Below the pieces are notes generated by a model, which did no database searches, was not told the DNA's origin, and saw only the letters and a list, made by a program, of their open reading frames with translations. 64,000 nt of DNA from Desulforhabdus sp. TSK (GTDB taxonomy: Bacteria > Desulfobacterota > Syntrophobacteria > Syntrophobacterales > Syntrophobacteraceae), in assembly GCF_022836495.1 (NCBI RefSeq), contig NZ_BQXM01000014.1, positions 53,544 to 117,543 on the forward strand, written 5' to 3'. This document shows positions 1-8,809 of the stretch, in pieces. The translations under genes and the position numbers were made by a program. Positions within the stretch are counted from its first letter, which is position 1. Every line of letters begins with the position of its first letter.

Positions 1-5
1 GGCGA

Positions 6-260
6 CTATTCAAACATATTCAGTTGATCGAGTCGGCGATCCTCGGTTTCTTGCTTATTGATGTACTCACGGATCATCTGCTCGTCCCTTCCAACCGTGG
101 ACACAAAGTAGCCCCTGGCCCAAAAGTGCTGGCCAGTGAAGTTTTTCTTCCTTCCGAGGAAGGTTCTGGCGATCTGGCGTTCTTTCCTTTGAGTTCCATC
201 CATGCGAAAGCCTTTCCTTTTGCGAACTTTGAGCTGTCCACAAGAGGGAGGCTTTCGCAT
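6..260 (-). pseudogene. IS200/IS605-type transposase, C-terminal remnant
   Basis: Only the C-terminal part of a Y1 (HUH) transposase of the IS200/REP-associated type is readable. The stretch GQHFWARGYFVSTVGRDE followed by EDRRLDQLNMF is characteristic of the end of these small proteins. The N-terminal half with the HUH motif is missing: upstream of about position 200 the reading no longer resembles the family. The remnant abuts the truncated AOR gene on the opposite strand, so it probably marks an old insertion. Too short to be active. Confidence 0.75.
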
Positions 261-288
261 ACTCCCGCAAATGTCAAACTCTGGGAGT

Positions 289-307
289 CCCCCGGCAAAG
301 CCGGGGG
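289..307. repeat. GC-rich hairpin next to the IS200-like remnant
   Basis: CCCCCGGC and GCCGGGGG form a perfect 8-bp stem with an AAA loop. IS200/IS605 elements carry subterminal imperfect hairpins recognised by the transposase. The position just upstream of the transposase remnant and before the AOR sequence fits such an end, though a fortuitous hairpin is possible. Confidence 0.45.
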
Positions 308-326
308 TTTACCCAAGGGCAATTAC

Positions 327-989
327 CCTTATTACCTCATGTATGCCACGGGTGAGAAGATGAACATCACCCAAATTGAGGGCTCCTATCCTCAGGTACC
401 CGAGCCTGATTTGGAAAAGAGAAGAGAGTTTGTCGAGGGTTGGGACGCGGCTCCTGAGAGATTCAAAAAATGGTTCATGGACTGGGAGCCACGTCAGCAT
501 CCGTCCATAGAAGCATCTGTCAACATAGCCGATTGGAATGAAACCATGCATTATATCGACGACGCCATAGGGACGTGTGCCTTCTTATCCTCCTTCAGGG
601 GGCAGTTTGGCGGGAGGCCTCCGTACCATATCTATAATTTGCCTGCCTTTATATCATTGGCCACCGGCCTGGATGTAGACTCGGAGGGCCTGTGGAAGAC
701 GGCTGCCAGAAACCGAAATTTGGTGAGGGCCATCAATGTAAGGAGAGGCTTGAGAAGAAATGAGGAGGCCCCTCCGGCCGACCATTGGAAGAAAAGAGAC
801 CCCGAGATGGAACAAAAAGTGCTTGATGCCTATTACGCATTCAAAGGCTGGAATAATGAAGGGATTCCAACCCGGGAGACCCTGGATAGTCTCGGCCTGG
901 ATTATGTGAGCGAAGATTTCCTGCAACGAGGCATTTTGGAAAATTGCAAGGATCAGGGTCGCCCCGCCGGCATTGCATCGGCGGCTTGA
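327..989 (+). pseudogene. Aldehyde:ferredoxin oxidoreductase (AOR family), C-terminal fragment
   Basis: About 220 residues resemble the C-terminal domain of tungsten-containing aldehyde:ferredoxin oxidoreductases, including the BamB-like group. Recognisable stretches are YLMYATGEKMN, NRNLVRAINVRRGL and the tail DHWKKRDPEMEQKVLDAYY ... FKGWNNEGIPT ... LGLDYV. The N-terminal domain that binds tungstopterin and the [4Fe-4S] cluster is absent; the reading runs straight into the IS200-like remnant at its 5' side. No plausible start or ribosome site serves the fragment. It is best read as a gene truncated by insertion, although the upstream part could survive outside the window. Whether it was an AOR or a benzoyl-CoA reductase subunit cannot be settled from the tail. 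Confidence 0.75.
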
Positions 990-1066
990 GCGGGGATCTT
1001 CTTGACAATCTCCAGAGGAGCTGATACGCGGAGAGCAGAATTAAGCCCAATCCATAAGGAGAGCCC

Positions 1067-1702
1067 GTGACTCAGATCCTTCTGTATCGCTCGGAAAACG
1101 GCATTGCCATAGCCACGGACAGCCGGGCCGTGGCATTCGAAGGCAAATCCCCGGAGGAGGCCCAGCACCTGCAGGTGCAGAAGCTGTTCGCCCTGGGACC
1201 CGAGGTCATAGCGGTAACGGGTGGCGCCGGCTTCGGGATTCGGCTGTGTGAAAAATTCCAGAGATATGTCGGGCAGGCGGGACTCTCTGATTTCCACGAC
1301 ATTGCCGAATCCGCCCTCGGCTTCTTCCGTACGGAAACGGATTCCTTTCGAAGAGGACACCTTTCGGCCCAGGTGCGCTCGGAGCTCAACCGGTTTTATG
1401 TCGTCCTGGCGGGGTCTGTCCCGGAGGGGGATGAGCAGTCCTTCCCCCTCCTTTTCATCGGATCCGAGCAGGCCGACGATCCCGTGCATGTCCTCGAGAC
1501 CTCGAATGTTCTCACCATTCCGAGGCAGGTCACCCTGGAGTACCGCCTGGCCCATCTCCAACCCTCGGATGATTCGCTCCAGCAGGTCGAGGCACTCTTT
1601 GAAAAGTTCCTATTAACACTGGCGGAATCGGATGACGACATCGGTCCGCCTTATCATTTCATACGGATCACGGGGGACGGCATCCAGGTGAGGACCGTTT
1701 GA
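1067..1702 (+). CDS. Proteasome-like Ntn-hydrolase domain protein
   Basis: A 211-aa protein starting at GTG with AAGGAG six bases upstream. After removal of Met the first residue would be Thr, and the N-terminus (TQILLYRSENGIAIATDSRA) follows the layout of proteasome beta and HslV subunits: an N-terminal Thr nucleophile, a strand, then G-(I/V)-(A/V)-(I/L)-A-(T/A)-D-S-R-A. A glycine-rich turn (VTGGAGFGIRL) follows near residue 50. This supports a standalone Ntn hydrolase of the proteasome superfamily; the substrate is unknown. No ATPase partner is adjacent. It lies between the AOR remnant and an opposite-strand DUF2284 gene, so it is probably a single-gene unit. Confidence 0.6.
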   Translation: MTQILLYRSENGIAIATDSRAVAFEGKSPEEAQHLQVQKLFALGPEVIAVTGGAGFGIRLCEKFQRYVGQAGLSDFHDIAESALGFFRTETDSFRRGHLSAQVRSELNRFYVVLAGSVPEGDEQSFPLLFIGSEQADDPVHVLETSNVLTIPRQVTLEYRLAHLQPSDDSLQQVEALFEKFLLTLAESDDDIGPPYHFIRITGDGIQVRTV

Positions 1703-1751
1703 ACGACGCCTGAAAGCAAAACTCCGCCGGCTTCCGCAGTTCTCGAAGGAC

Positions 1752-2351
1752 TCAGCCGATCAGGACCAGGCCGCAGAGGGTTCCCATGGCCACGGCGTCC
1801 TTTTCGGTCTTGACCGCCCGGCTCATGCTCCACCCGGCCGCCTGCATGAGCTTCGAGACATTGATGCCAAACCCGGACATGGAGGGTCGAGCCAGGTCCG
1901 GGTTCCTGCATCCCCCCTTTCCGCTCAGCACGCGGCACTGTGCGTGATGCTGACAGAACAGCTGCTTGCAGGAGCCTCCGGCGAAGGCTTTCGACCTGCC
2001 GTATCCCATGGAGACGGCCGCACGTTCGATACTGGAGGCAATTTCGTGTAACAGGCGAAAGAGACCCTCCCGCTCATTGGAAAACAGGGCCTCGGACGGG
2101 ACCTCCAGCATGAAAACAATAGCTTTCCGGTATTGTTTCACCAGTTCCCGAAATCCGGATGGTCCGGAAACATGCGGAGGACAGCCCGCTCCCTGTCCAT
2201 AATTTTCGCACCCCGGGGTTTTACACAACTCCGCCAGATTGTCCTCGACGGGGATGTCCCCTGAGGGGATGACCGCAGCATCCCTCGCACCCAGTCGACA
2301 CGCCAGCACCAGCAGATCCTCGAGCCCGGCAGGCTCCTCTTTTCCTTTCAT
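1752..2351 (-). CDS. DUF2284 family predicted metal-binding protein
   Basis: A 199-aa cysteine-rich soluble protein. The first cluster, C-x4-C-x8-C, lies in CKTPGCENYGQGAGCPPH near residues 45-60. The second lies in the C-terminal half (GGSCKQLFCQHHAQC...GGCRNPDLARPS). This cysteine order and the closing SMSGFGINV match DUF2284 proteins, common in anaerobes and presumed to bind an Fe-S cluster or other metal. The function is not established. It is transcribed away from the hdrB remnant, with no operon partner on its strand nearby. Confidence 0.75.
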   Translation of the reverse strand: MKGKEEPAGLEDLLVLACRLGARDAAVIPSGDIPVEDNLAELCKTPGCENYGQGAGCPPHVSGPSGFRELVKQYRKAIVFMLEVPSEALFSNEREGLFRLLHEIASSIERAAVSMGYGRSKAFAGGSCKQLFCQHHAQCRVLSGKGGCRNPDLARPSMSGFGINVSKLMQAAGWSMSRAVKTEKDAVAMGTLCGLVLIG

Positions 2352-2394
2352 GCGCTCACACCTTCCCTTGGTTTTGCCCCCCTATATCAAATGC

Positions 2395-2720
2395 AGGATA
2401 CGGCATCAATAGGTCTCTACCACCCATTCTGCGCCACCTCCTGGATGTGCTTGCGGGCGATGTCGGAGCCGACCGAATCGCGCCGCTGGTGCGGCACCCT
2501 CTCTCAGGCCTGCGCGCGGCACCGTATTACGGATGCCAGTGCCTGCGCCCCTACCGGGTCTTCGACGACCCGGAGCCGCCGCAGTCGATGGGGCCCGGTG
2601 CTGTGGGGCAGGCCTCACGACCCGGCAAGGCAGGGATGTTGACGAGATGGCAAGATTTAGGAGCGTCGGGTTTGCTACCGGACACATTTTTCGCTGGACA
2701 GCCTCCTGTAAAATCAGTAT
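2395..2720 (+). pseudogene. HdrB-like (CCG-domain) remnant with internal deletion
   Basis: Reading one frame gives HLLDVLAGDVGADRIAPLVR, then AAPYYGCQCLRPYRVFDDPE, typical of the middle of heterodisulfide reductase subunit B and related CCG-domain proteins. A second frame, entered after about position 2590, gives ARCCGAGLTTRQGRDV, which is the later CCG motif of the same family. The roughly 50-60 residues that normally separate these motifs are gone and the frame changes at the joint. The N-terminus and C-terminus are also missing. A clear pseudogene; the transposase remnant follows directly. Confidence 0.7.
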
Positions 2721-2781
2721 CTTAGACTAAAACTCTTGAAATCGATGAGAGAAAGGAGTCTGTGATGTCTGACAGCAAAAA

Positions 2782-3495
2782 ATGTTCACCGCTGTTCGCC
2801 GAGCATTGACTGTAATCTGCTCAGCCCAAAAGTCCGGTAATGGTGGCAGGATCCTCAATCTCACAACTGCTCTCGTTTGCGGCATCATACGAAACAAGGA
2901 TTGCCATCTTTCGCACATTGCCGATGAAATGCCGGGCAACGCACTGCCTGCAAGCAACGAAAAGCGACTTCACCGTCTCATGAATAACAAGAAGTTCGAT
3001 CTGGAAACATACTTTCTTCCTTTCGCGCAAGCTCTCCTCTCATGCCTTTCCCGGGAGACCCTGGTGTTGGCCATAGATGGGAGCACGGTTGGCCGCGGTT
3101 GTATGGCACTTGTGGTTTCCGTAGTCTACAAACAACGAGCATTGCCAACTGCCTGGCTGGTGGTCAAGGGGAAAAAAGGGCACCTTCCCGAAGCGGAGCA
3201 CATCAAAATCCTCCAGCAGGTGCACCCTCTAATTCCAAAAGGCGCCAAAGTCGTTCTCGTGGGCGATGGTGAGCTCGACGGCATCAATCTACAGGCTGTC
3301 ATCAAAAACTGGAAATGGCACTATGCATGCCGCACGGCGTCCAACATTACCCTCTATTGGGAAGACGGGCACTTCGTATTCCAGGACATGGGCAACCACA
3401 CTTCCCCTGGCGAAATCTTTAACGCTCCGGGATGCAAATTCACGCAAAAGAAATACGGGCCTGTTCTTGCTCTCTGCTGGTGGAGGAAAGTTCAT
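2782..3495 (+). pseudogene. IS4-like DDE transposase, C-terminally truncated
   Basis: About 238 residues resemble an IS4-type transposase: a helical N-terminus (NEKRLHRLMNNKKFDLETYF), a first acidic residue in LAIDGSTVGRG and a second in VVLVGDGELDG, followed by the typical WHYACRTASNITLYW region. The open frame continues to 3687, but from about 3495 it stops resembling a transposase, so the third catalytic Glu and the C-terminus are lost. The junction may be the edge of another insertion or deletion. No terminal inverted repeats were found. Presumed inactive. Confidence 0.65.
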
Positions 3496-3671
3496 GTTGG
3501 CCTCGCGGCCCAGGCACCACGCCGTCGTCGTCCGGTTACCTCTACGTGGGGCGGGCCACTCGCGGTGCCGTCCACTTGGCCTTCGGCCATCCGCCCTATC
3601 GGAACGTCCTGCCTGCTCTTGCTTCTATTGACATTCTGTAGTACGTTTAGAAGTATCATAGGAGGTACGAT

Positions 3672-3953
3672 ATGGGCAAGCTATTGAATATCATCCCGGT
3701 AAGCGATTTGAGACAGGATGCTGCTAAGGTTCTGAAGCGGCTCAGGGACTCCCAAGAACCTCTCGTAATCACGCAGAGGGGGCGTGCGGCTGCCGTAATG
3801 CTCAGTGTTGAAGCATATGAGCGATCGGAACGTGACAGGGAGCTCCTACGCCTTCTGGCAAAAGGGGAAAAGGAGATAGAAGCAGGCGAAGGGCATGACC
3901 TTGATTCAGTCCTTGCGGAGGCAGATGCAGTCCTGGCGGCAGAGCCATCATGA
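3672..3953 (+). CDS. Phd/YefM-family antitoxin
   Basis: A 93-aa protein with the Phd/YefM fold signature: NIIPVSDLRQDAAKVLKRL at the N-terminus, then EPLVITQRGRAAAVMLS. These form the DNA-binding dimer, while the acidic C-terminal half should wrap the toxin. RBS AGGAGG lies eight bases before ATG. The toxin gene overlaps by four bases (ATGA). By analogy with this family the protein represses its own promoter, and the complex with toxin represses better. Likely a functional pair, because both genes are full length. Confidence 0.85.
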   Translation: MGKLLNIIPVSDLRQDAAKVLKRLRDSQEPLVITQRGRAAAVMLSVEAYERSERDRELLRLLAKGEKEIEAGEGHDLDSVLAEADAVLAAEPS

Positions 3954-4240
3954 AAGTCCGCTTTACCCCTTCTGCCAGGGTACAGTTTCTCTCCGCCCTC
4001 GCCTACATTCGCCAGGATAATCCTCGGGCGGCAGTCCAGTTCCGAGAACGAGTTGGAACGGTACTGCGCAGGTTGGAAGACTTCCCGAACTCAGGAAGAG
4101 TTGTACCAGAGTTTCCAGAGTTGCCCTACCGGGAGGTGGTCATCTCACCATACCGATTCTTCTACCGAGTCAAAGGAGAGATCGTTTGGATTGTCGCAGT
4201 CTGGCACGGTGCACAGCTTCCTGAGCAACCATTGACTTGA
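3950..4240 (+). CDS. ParE/RelE-superfamily toxin
   Basis: A 96-aa basic protein of the ParE/RelE superfamily. It begins VRFTPSARVQFLSALAYI, has the central LEDFPNSGRVVPEFP and ends YRFFYRVKGEIVWIVAVWHG, which is the usual order for ParE. ParE members poison DNA gyrase and RelE members cleave ribosome-bound mRNA. The sequence looks closer to ParE, but the target is inferred. It is translationally coupled to the upstream antitoxin through ATGA. An attC-like palindrome begins immediately after the stop. Confidence 0.85.
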   Translation: MKVRFTPSARVQFLSALAYIRQDNPRAAVQFRERVGTVLRRLEDFPNSGRVVPEFPELPYREVVISPYRFFYRVKGEIVWIVAVWHGAQLPEQPLT

Positions 4241-4245
4241 ACGCC

Positions 4246-4333
4246 AACAAGCGGTGCAGGCAGGCGACGCGCGGGGTGAAGTGTGTTGGCATTGTCCGTA
4301 GTCCCTTGGCCGCGCACCGCTTACGATCACGTT
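4246..4333. repeat. attC-like imperfect palindrome after the toxin-antitoxin pair
   Basis: AAC followed by AAGCGGTGC (4249-4257) is mirrored by GCACCGCTT (4314-4322), with CGTT closing at 4330-4333. GCCAAC/GTTGGC forms a further inner repeat (4244-4249, 4285-4290). The layout of an AAC and GTT outside a long imperfect stem, located right after a cassette-sized toxin-antitoxin pair, resembles an integron attC site. The R box (GTTATGA) deviates from GTTRRRY, and no integrase gene is present in the window. Confidence 0.35.
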
Positions 4334-4626
4334 ATGAGAGCCGGTCCCCATGCTTCGGGATGGGTCGTCCCTCAAAGCGCATCGGTGCTTGCCCGGACTG
4401 GGCTACCCGGCGCATGAGGGCTCAGAATCATGGATGTTCCCAAAGTGACGTTCCACAAGTCGAGCGCCGGGATAAGAAAAGGGGTGTCGGTGCGCCGACA
4501 GTAGGTAACAATAAGAATAGACAAGAGATTCTATGGTGCCTCCAAGCATTTGCTCTGTCACTTTTCGCTGGAGCTCACCAGGATTGGCTTGAGCAAAAAC
4601 GTGTCGTTCGACACAAGGAGTGAGCC

Positions 4627-5142
4627 ATGAAAACCATGCTCGCAGGCCTTTGCTTTCTGTATTTATGGGGGGATGTATTGGGCATCCGAAGATGGTGACG
4701 CCGGTTCAGGACTTTGAGCTGAACCGGTACCTGGGCAAGTGGTACGAGATCGCTCGATTGGATCACTCCTTTGAGCGCGGGCTGGAACGGGTGACAGCAG
4801 AATACTCGCTACGCGAAGGCGGAGGTATTCTTGTGAAGAATCGCGGGTATTCAACAGCCAAGGCACTTGGAAAGAAGTTGAGGGCAAAGCCGTTTCGTGC
4901 GAGACCCGACCCAAGGCTATCTGAAGGTCTCCTTCTTTGGTCCTTTCTACGGCTCATACATTGTTTTCGAGTTGGACAAAGCGAACTATCAGTATGCTTT
5001 CGTTTCAGAACCGAACGAATCGTATCTCTGGTTCTTGTCGCGAACGCCTACTGTGAGCGAAGAGCTTCTTGCCCTGTTTGTGGAAAAAGCCCAGGCATTG
5101 GGCTTCAAGACGGACGATTTGATTTACGTGAACCAAAGATAG
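4627..5142 (+). pseudogene. blc: Lipocalin-type outer-membrane lipoprotein (Blc-like), frameshifted
   Basis: Three reading frames together give a complete bacterial lipocalin. A signal peptide (MKTMLAGLCF) in the first frame leads to a lipobox-like MGGC in the next. The lipocalin GxW motif is YLGKWYEIARLDHSFERGL, and strands LTAEYSLREGG-type follow. A third and fourth frame give GTWKEVEGKA and then RDPTQGYLKVSFFGPFYGSY through to a normal C-terminus ending YVNQR. At least three frameshifts are needed, near 4660, 4865 and 4895. In intact form it would be a membrane-anchored lipid-binding protein. The sequence is otherwise well conserved, so the lesions are recent or are sequencing errors. Confidence 0.75.
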
Positions 5143-5320
5143 CAGCAATGTACCAGGCCAAGCAGCTACTGCGGATAATTGAACGGTACAATCATCTACT
5201 GGAGTGATGAGGATCAGGCCTTCATTGCAGAGATCCCGGTGATGGCTGAATCCCCTTGAGAGCGTGAGAAGCACCCTACACTCCGCGCTCCCCGCCATAA
5301 ACGGCGGCTCCGTCGAAAGC

Positions 5321-8300
5321 TCACAGGGAGCTGCACATCAGCTCTTCCAGGGTGCTGAGCCACCGAGTGAGGCAGCGGTGCAGGATCTCCTCGGCGCGTT
5401 GTACATCCAGGCGGTATTTTTCGGGGATCAACGACAGGTCGACGACATGGATTCCGTCCTGCCGCGCCAGAAAAGGAATGCGGCTCAGGCTGACGGGATC
5501 CAACTGGGCCAGGTGACAGTAGACCCGATTGAGAATCGCCTTGGAGCTCTTGATCTTCAGTTGTTGGAGGGAGTAATTGTTGGCAAAAAGGGTCAGTCCG
5601 GCAAAGGCCGACCCGCTGGGAAAAGCTTCGGAGCTGATGCCGTCCCGTTTCAAGAGATAGAAGGGGGCCACGAGGGAAAGGTGCAGGGGGGAAGACGGGC
5701 ACTCGGGGATTTTTTCCCGCAGTTCCAGCAACACGGTCGACAGGTTTTCCCCCAGGGGATCGAACTCCCTCACCTCCATACGGCAGCAGGCTTGATCCAG
5801 CAGGTGCAGAATTTTTTCCCTGGCCTCGGGAAGCGTGAGCAGAATCCAGCCGTTGCACGAAAGGGAGACGGTGGACTGCAGGAGCTCGGGTGCGAGCTCG
5901 CCCGGCGTCTTGATCTGCAGCAGCTGGAACCATTGACCGGGCTGCGACCGGCGCTTCAGCAGCTCCTGGGCCACCTCCCGCGCGTTGGCGATGAAACGGC
6001 CTTCCAGGGCGACCAGTTCCTGCTCCTCGATGAACACAACGGATGCAGCCTGCACGATATGATCGACGGCCACCACCTGCAGTATGTGTCGCGTATGATC
6101 AAATGGGGGATGATCGCCCTGCCAGTCCTCATAGGTGAGGATCTGGAGCTCTTCTTTGAGGGCGTCGGGCAGCCGTTCGATTCCTTCGGGACCATGGAGA
6201 TTTTCCCTGGGAATGATCATGGTCTTGCAGCCCACATCGCAGGCCGTTTCCAGCTTGATGACCAGTGCCCCGATGGAAGATATCCGGCCCTGCGTGTCGA
6301 TTTCCCCCGTCATGGCCACATCCCTCCGGATCTTTCGATCCAGGATTTGGGAAGCCAGGGCCAGGGCAATGGCCCCTCCCGCCGATGGGCCGTCCTTGCT
6401 CGTGGAAGCCCCCATGAAATGCAGGTGGACAGGGTCCTTGAGGTGATCCAGATCGATGCCCCAGGCGTCGGCACAGTGCAGAAGGGCCGTTGCGGCCACC
6501 TTGCGGCTCTCGTCCATGATTTTTTCTATGTTGCCCGTGGCGTGCACGATGCTCATGGCCCCCCGACCGTCGGGCTCCCCTCCCGCCGGCAGGCGAATGC
6601 GGGTCGCCTGGATGGGGATAATGGACCCCACACCGCGCTCGATATCCACTCCAAGCGCCAGCATTTCCCCCACCCGGTCTTCATTGTTGATCTGCCGCGG
6701 TCGGCGAGGCTCTTCCAGGTACTGCTTGATCTTCACCCGTGTGATGCACACGGAAGTGGCTCCGCGAGTCAGGATTTCCTTCCGCTGGATACGAAGGAAA
6801 AGGGTTCGGATGATCCGTTCCAGCTCCCGAACTCCGGCCTCGTAGGTATACGTTCGGATGAGGTGTCTCAGGAGATCCGATTCCTCGTCGGGATCGAAGA
6901 AAATTTCGTCCCTCCCGATCTGGTACTTGGTGCGCAGACGCTCGATGAGATACTTTCGGGCAATGGCGATCTTTTCCTCGACGCTGTAGCGGTCCAGGAA
7001 GACGACCTCGCACCGGTTGATCACCGTCGGCGGCACTGTCTCCAGGGTGTTGGCCGTCAGGATGAAATGGCAGTTGGAAAGATCGATGTCCACGGTGGTT
7101 TCCGTGTACTTGTCATGGTAGAGGTGGTTCTGTTCGGGATCCAGAATTTCCAGGAGGGTGGCGATGGCGAACTTCTCGGTTTTGTCGGCCTCATCCATGA
7201 TGATCATGCCGTTCATGACCCCCATCTTGATCAGCCCCTGGACGACGGCCCCCGGTTTCGAGCCTTCGTAGGTGAAGCCGTGCCCTCGAATGTCGGCTTC
7301 ATCCTGCATCCCTCCCAGAGAGATCTTGTGATAGGGAATTTCCAGGTTCTGAGCGATGGAGATAGCGAGGGAGGTCTTGCCCACTCCTGGCGGCCCTACA
7401 AAAAGAAAAGCGCTTCCCGTACGGTGCCATGAGGCTGCCTCAGCCTCGGAATACTGCCGGTACCGCCAAATGAGGTTGGAGAAAAAATCACAGAGCAGCT
7501 CCTTGGGTTTTTGCAGCCCGTAATGGGTCCGATGCAGCCCCTCTTCGAAAGCGGTCGGGGAGACCCGAACGGGCTGGATCTTTCCCCACGGTATCGCCAG
7601 GAGGGTTTCGATGAGCTCACTGTACTTGGCTCCACTGTGTCCCACGGCGTTGAGCTTGTTTCGGTCGATGACTTCGAGCACCTGGGGCGGGAAGCGCGGA
7701 TCGCTGTGTGCGGCTTCAATGCGGTCCTTCAGGGTCAAAGTCTTTTCGGCCGGGGCGGAGGGTACAGTCGGCTTCCCGGGCGGGCCCACGGCGGCGGCTT
7801 GTGCGCTGAACCACGCCCGCTCCTGTGCCATGAAGGAAAGTACTCCTTCCTTGAAGAGCTCGAAAAGCTCCGCGGCATTCTTGTTGTCGAGCCGCCCCTC
7901 AGGCAGGCGCAGCTCGTGAAAGAGAGTCACCACTCCCCAGCGCTCTTTGAATGCCTGAAAGACCTCCATGGCCCCTGCTGCGTTGGTCTCCATCTGAAGC
8001 GTGAATAACTGGAGAATATCCTGGAAGCAGGAAGCCCGCTGCATGAGCGGAAGCGTGTTGTTTTGACTGCGGCGGTACAATTCCCCCAGAAGCCTGCTCT
8101 TGAGGTCCACGTCCAGAACCGGAAAAACCTCGTGCAGCTCCCTGCCGGACAGATCCGCAAGGGCCGTCGTGGCCCCCTCCAGCACCCGGCTCACGACTTC
8201 GTGGTACGGGCGCTCCTGTTCCGCATGATCCATGAGGGCCAGGTAAAGCTCTCCACGGATGCCGTTCATTTCATCGGCCAGGGCGCTGCGAAGCATGCGG

Positions 8301-8785
8301 TAGAATGTGGGGTCCGCTCTACGCTGCTCCATGGCAAAATCTACATCAGCACTGATGACATCCCGTTCTGTGTGATCCGGATAAAGAATGTGCTCCATTT
8401 GATGGCGCAGGAGAAGCTCGGCAAAGGCCAGCATCTTCCGTTCATCGAGTGTCCCGTCGCCCAGCCTGGACTCAGGATCGCTCGGGATGACGAAGGCCAG
8501 GTAATCAAAAATCCGCTCGTGCAGATGGAGGACCCAGCCGTCGCCTGACCGGGTGAGCAGGGTCACGAGGCGATTGCGATTCGCCTCGTCTTCCAGGCGG
8601 TTGATGGACAGCCGCTCCTGGCATCGGGCCAGTACAATGGGGTCCGTGCCCTTCCGGGTTTTGAAATGCGGCACGATCCGCCGCCCGATGATCGCCCGCA
8701 GGAGCTCCGTAATCCGCCGGGTCTGCTCATCGGTGGGAAAGGGCAGAGTACCCAGGATGCGATGGTCGAATTCCATGGGGAACAT
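5321..8785 (-). CDS. Atypical Lon-family ATP-dependent protease with C-terminal extension
   Basis: A 1154-aa protein. Residues 1-440 are largely helical and do not resemble the usual Lon substrate-binding N-domain. The AAA+ module has Walker A GPPGVGKT (464-471), Walker B GMIIMDEAD (about 526-533) and a sensor region near 575. The Lon protease domain has the serine in KDGPSAGGA (Ser801) and its lysine partner at Lys844, 43 residues later as in classical Lon. About 260 further residues follow (895-1154) with no domain I recognise; classical Lon ends soon after the protease domain. RBS GAGGAG is eight bases before ATG. A small inverted-repeat element separates it from the upstream response regulator gene. 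It should be an active cytosolic protease; its substrates are unknown. Confidence 0.85.
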   Translation of the reverse strand: MFPMEFDHRILGTLPFPTDEQTRRITELLRAIIGRRIVPHFKTRKGTDPIVLARCQERLSINRLEDEANRNRLVTLLTRSGDGWVLHLHERIFDYLAFVIPSDPESRLGDGTLDERKMLAFAELLLRHQMEHILYPDHTERDVISADVDFAMEQRRADPTFYRMLRSALADEMNGIRGELYLALMDHAEQERPYHEVVSRVLEGATTALADLSGRELHEVFPVLDVDLKSRLLGELYRRSQNNTLPLMQRASCFQDILQLFTLQMETNAAGAMEVFQAFKERWGVVTLFHELRLPEGRLDNKNAAELFELFKEGVLSFMAQERAWFSAQAAAVGPPGKPTVPSAPAEKTLTLKDRIEAAHSDPRFPPQVLEVIDRNKLNAVGHSGAKYSELIETLLAIPWGKIQPVRVSPTAFEEGLHRTHYGLQKPKELLCDFFSNLIWRYRQYSEAEAASWHRTGSAFLFVGPPGVGKTSLAISIAQNLEIPYHKISLGGMQDEADIRGHGFTYEGSKPGAVVQGLIKMGVMNGMIIMDEADKTEKFAIATLLEILDPEQNHLYHDKYTETTVDIDLSNCHFILTANTLETVPPTVINRCEVVFLDRYSVEEKIAIARKYLIERLRTKYQIGRDEIFFDPDEESDLLRHLIRTYTYEAGVRELERIIRTLFLRIQRKEILTRGATSVCITRVKIKQYLEEPRRPRQINNEDRVGEMLALGVDIERGVGSIIPIQATRIRLPAGGEPDGRGAMSIVHATGNIEKIMDESRKVAATALLHCADAWGIDLDHLKDPVHLHFMGASTSKDGPSAGGAIALALASQILDRKIRRDVAMTGEIDTQGRISSIGALVIKLETACDVGCKTMIIPRENLHGPEGIERLPDALKEELQILTYEDWQGDHPPFDHTRHILQVVAVDHIVQAASVVFIEEQELVALEGRFIANAREVAQELLKRRSQPGQWFQLLQIKTPGELAPELLQSTVSLSCNGWILLTLPEAREKILHLLDQACCRMEVREFDPLGENLSTVLLELREKIPECPSSPLHLSLVAPFYLLKRDGISSEAFPSGSAFAGLTLFANNYSLQQLKIKSSKAILNRVYCHLAQLDPVSLSRIPFLARQDGIHVVDLSLIPEKYRLDVQRAEEILHRCLTRWLSTLEELMCSSL

Positions 8786-8809
8786 GCCGGGATCTCCTCG
8801 TTATTGCTA

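Noticed and set aside
3432..3641. Short plus-strand frame ending GAVHLAFGHPPYRNVLPALA, out of frame after the transposase remnant
   Set aside because: It might be the tail of an unidentified gene, but I could not tie it to any family and it has no start.
5264..7432. Long open frame (722 codons) on the plus strand opposite Lon
   Set aside because: It is antisense to a clearly conserved Lon gene, has no recognisable domain or ribosome site, and follows from the codon bias of the opposite strand.
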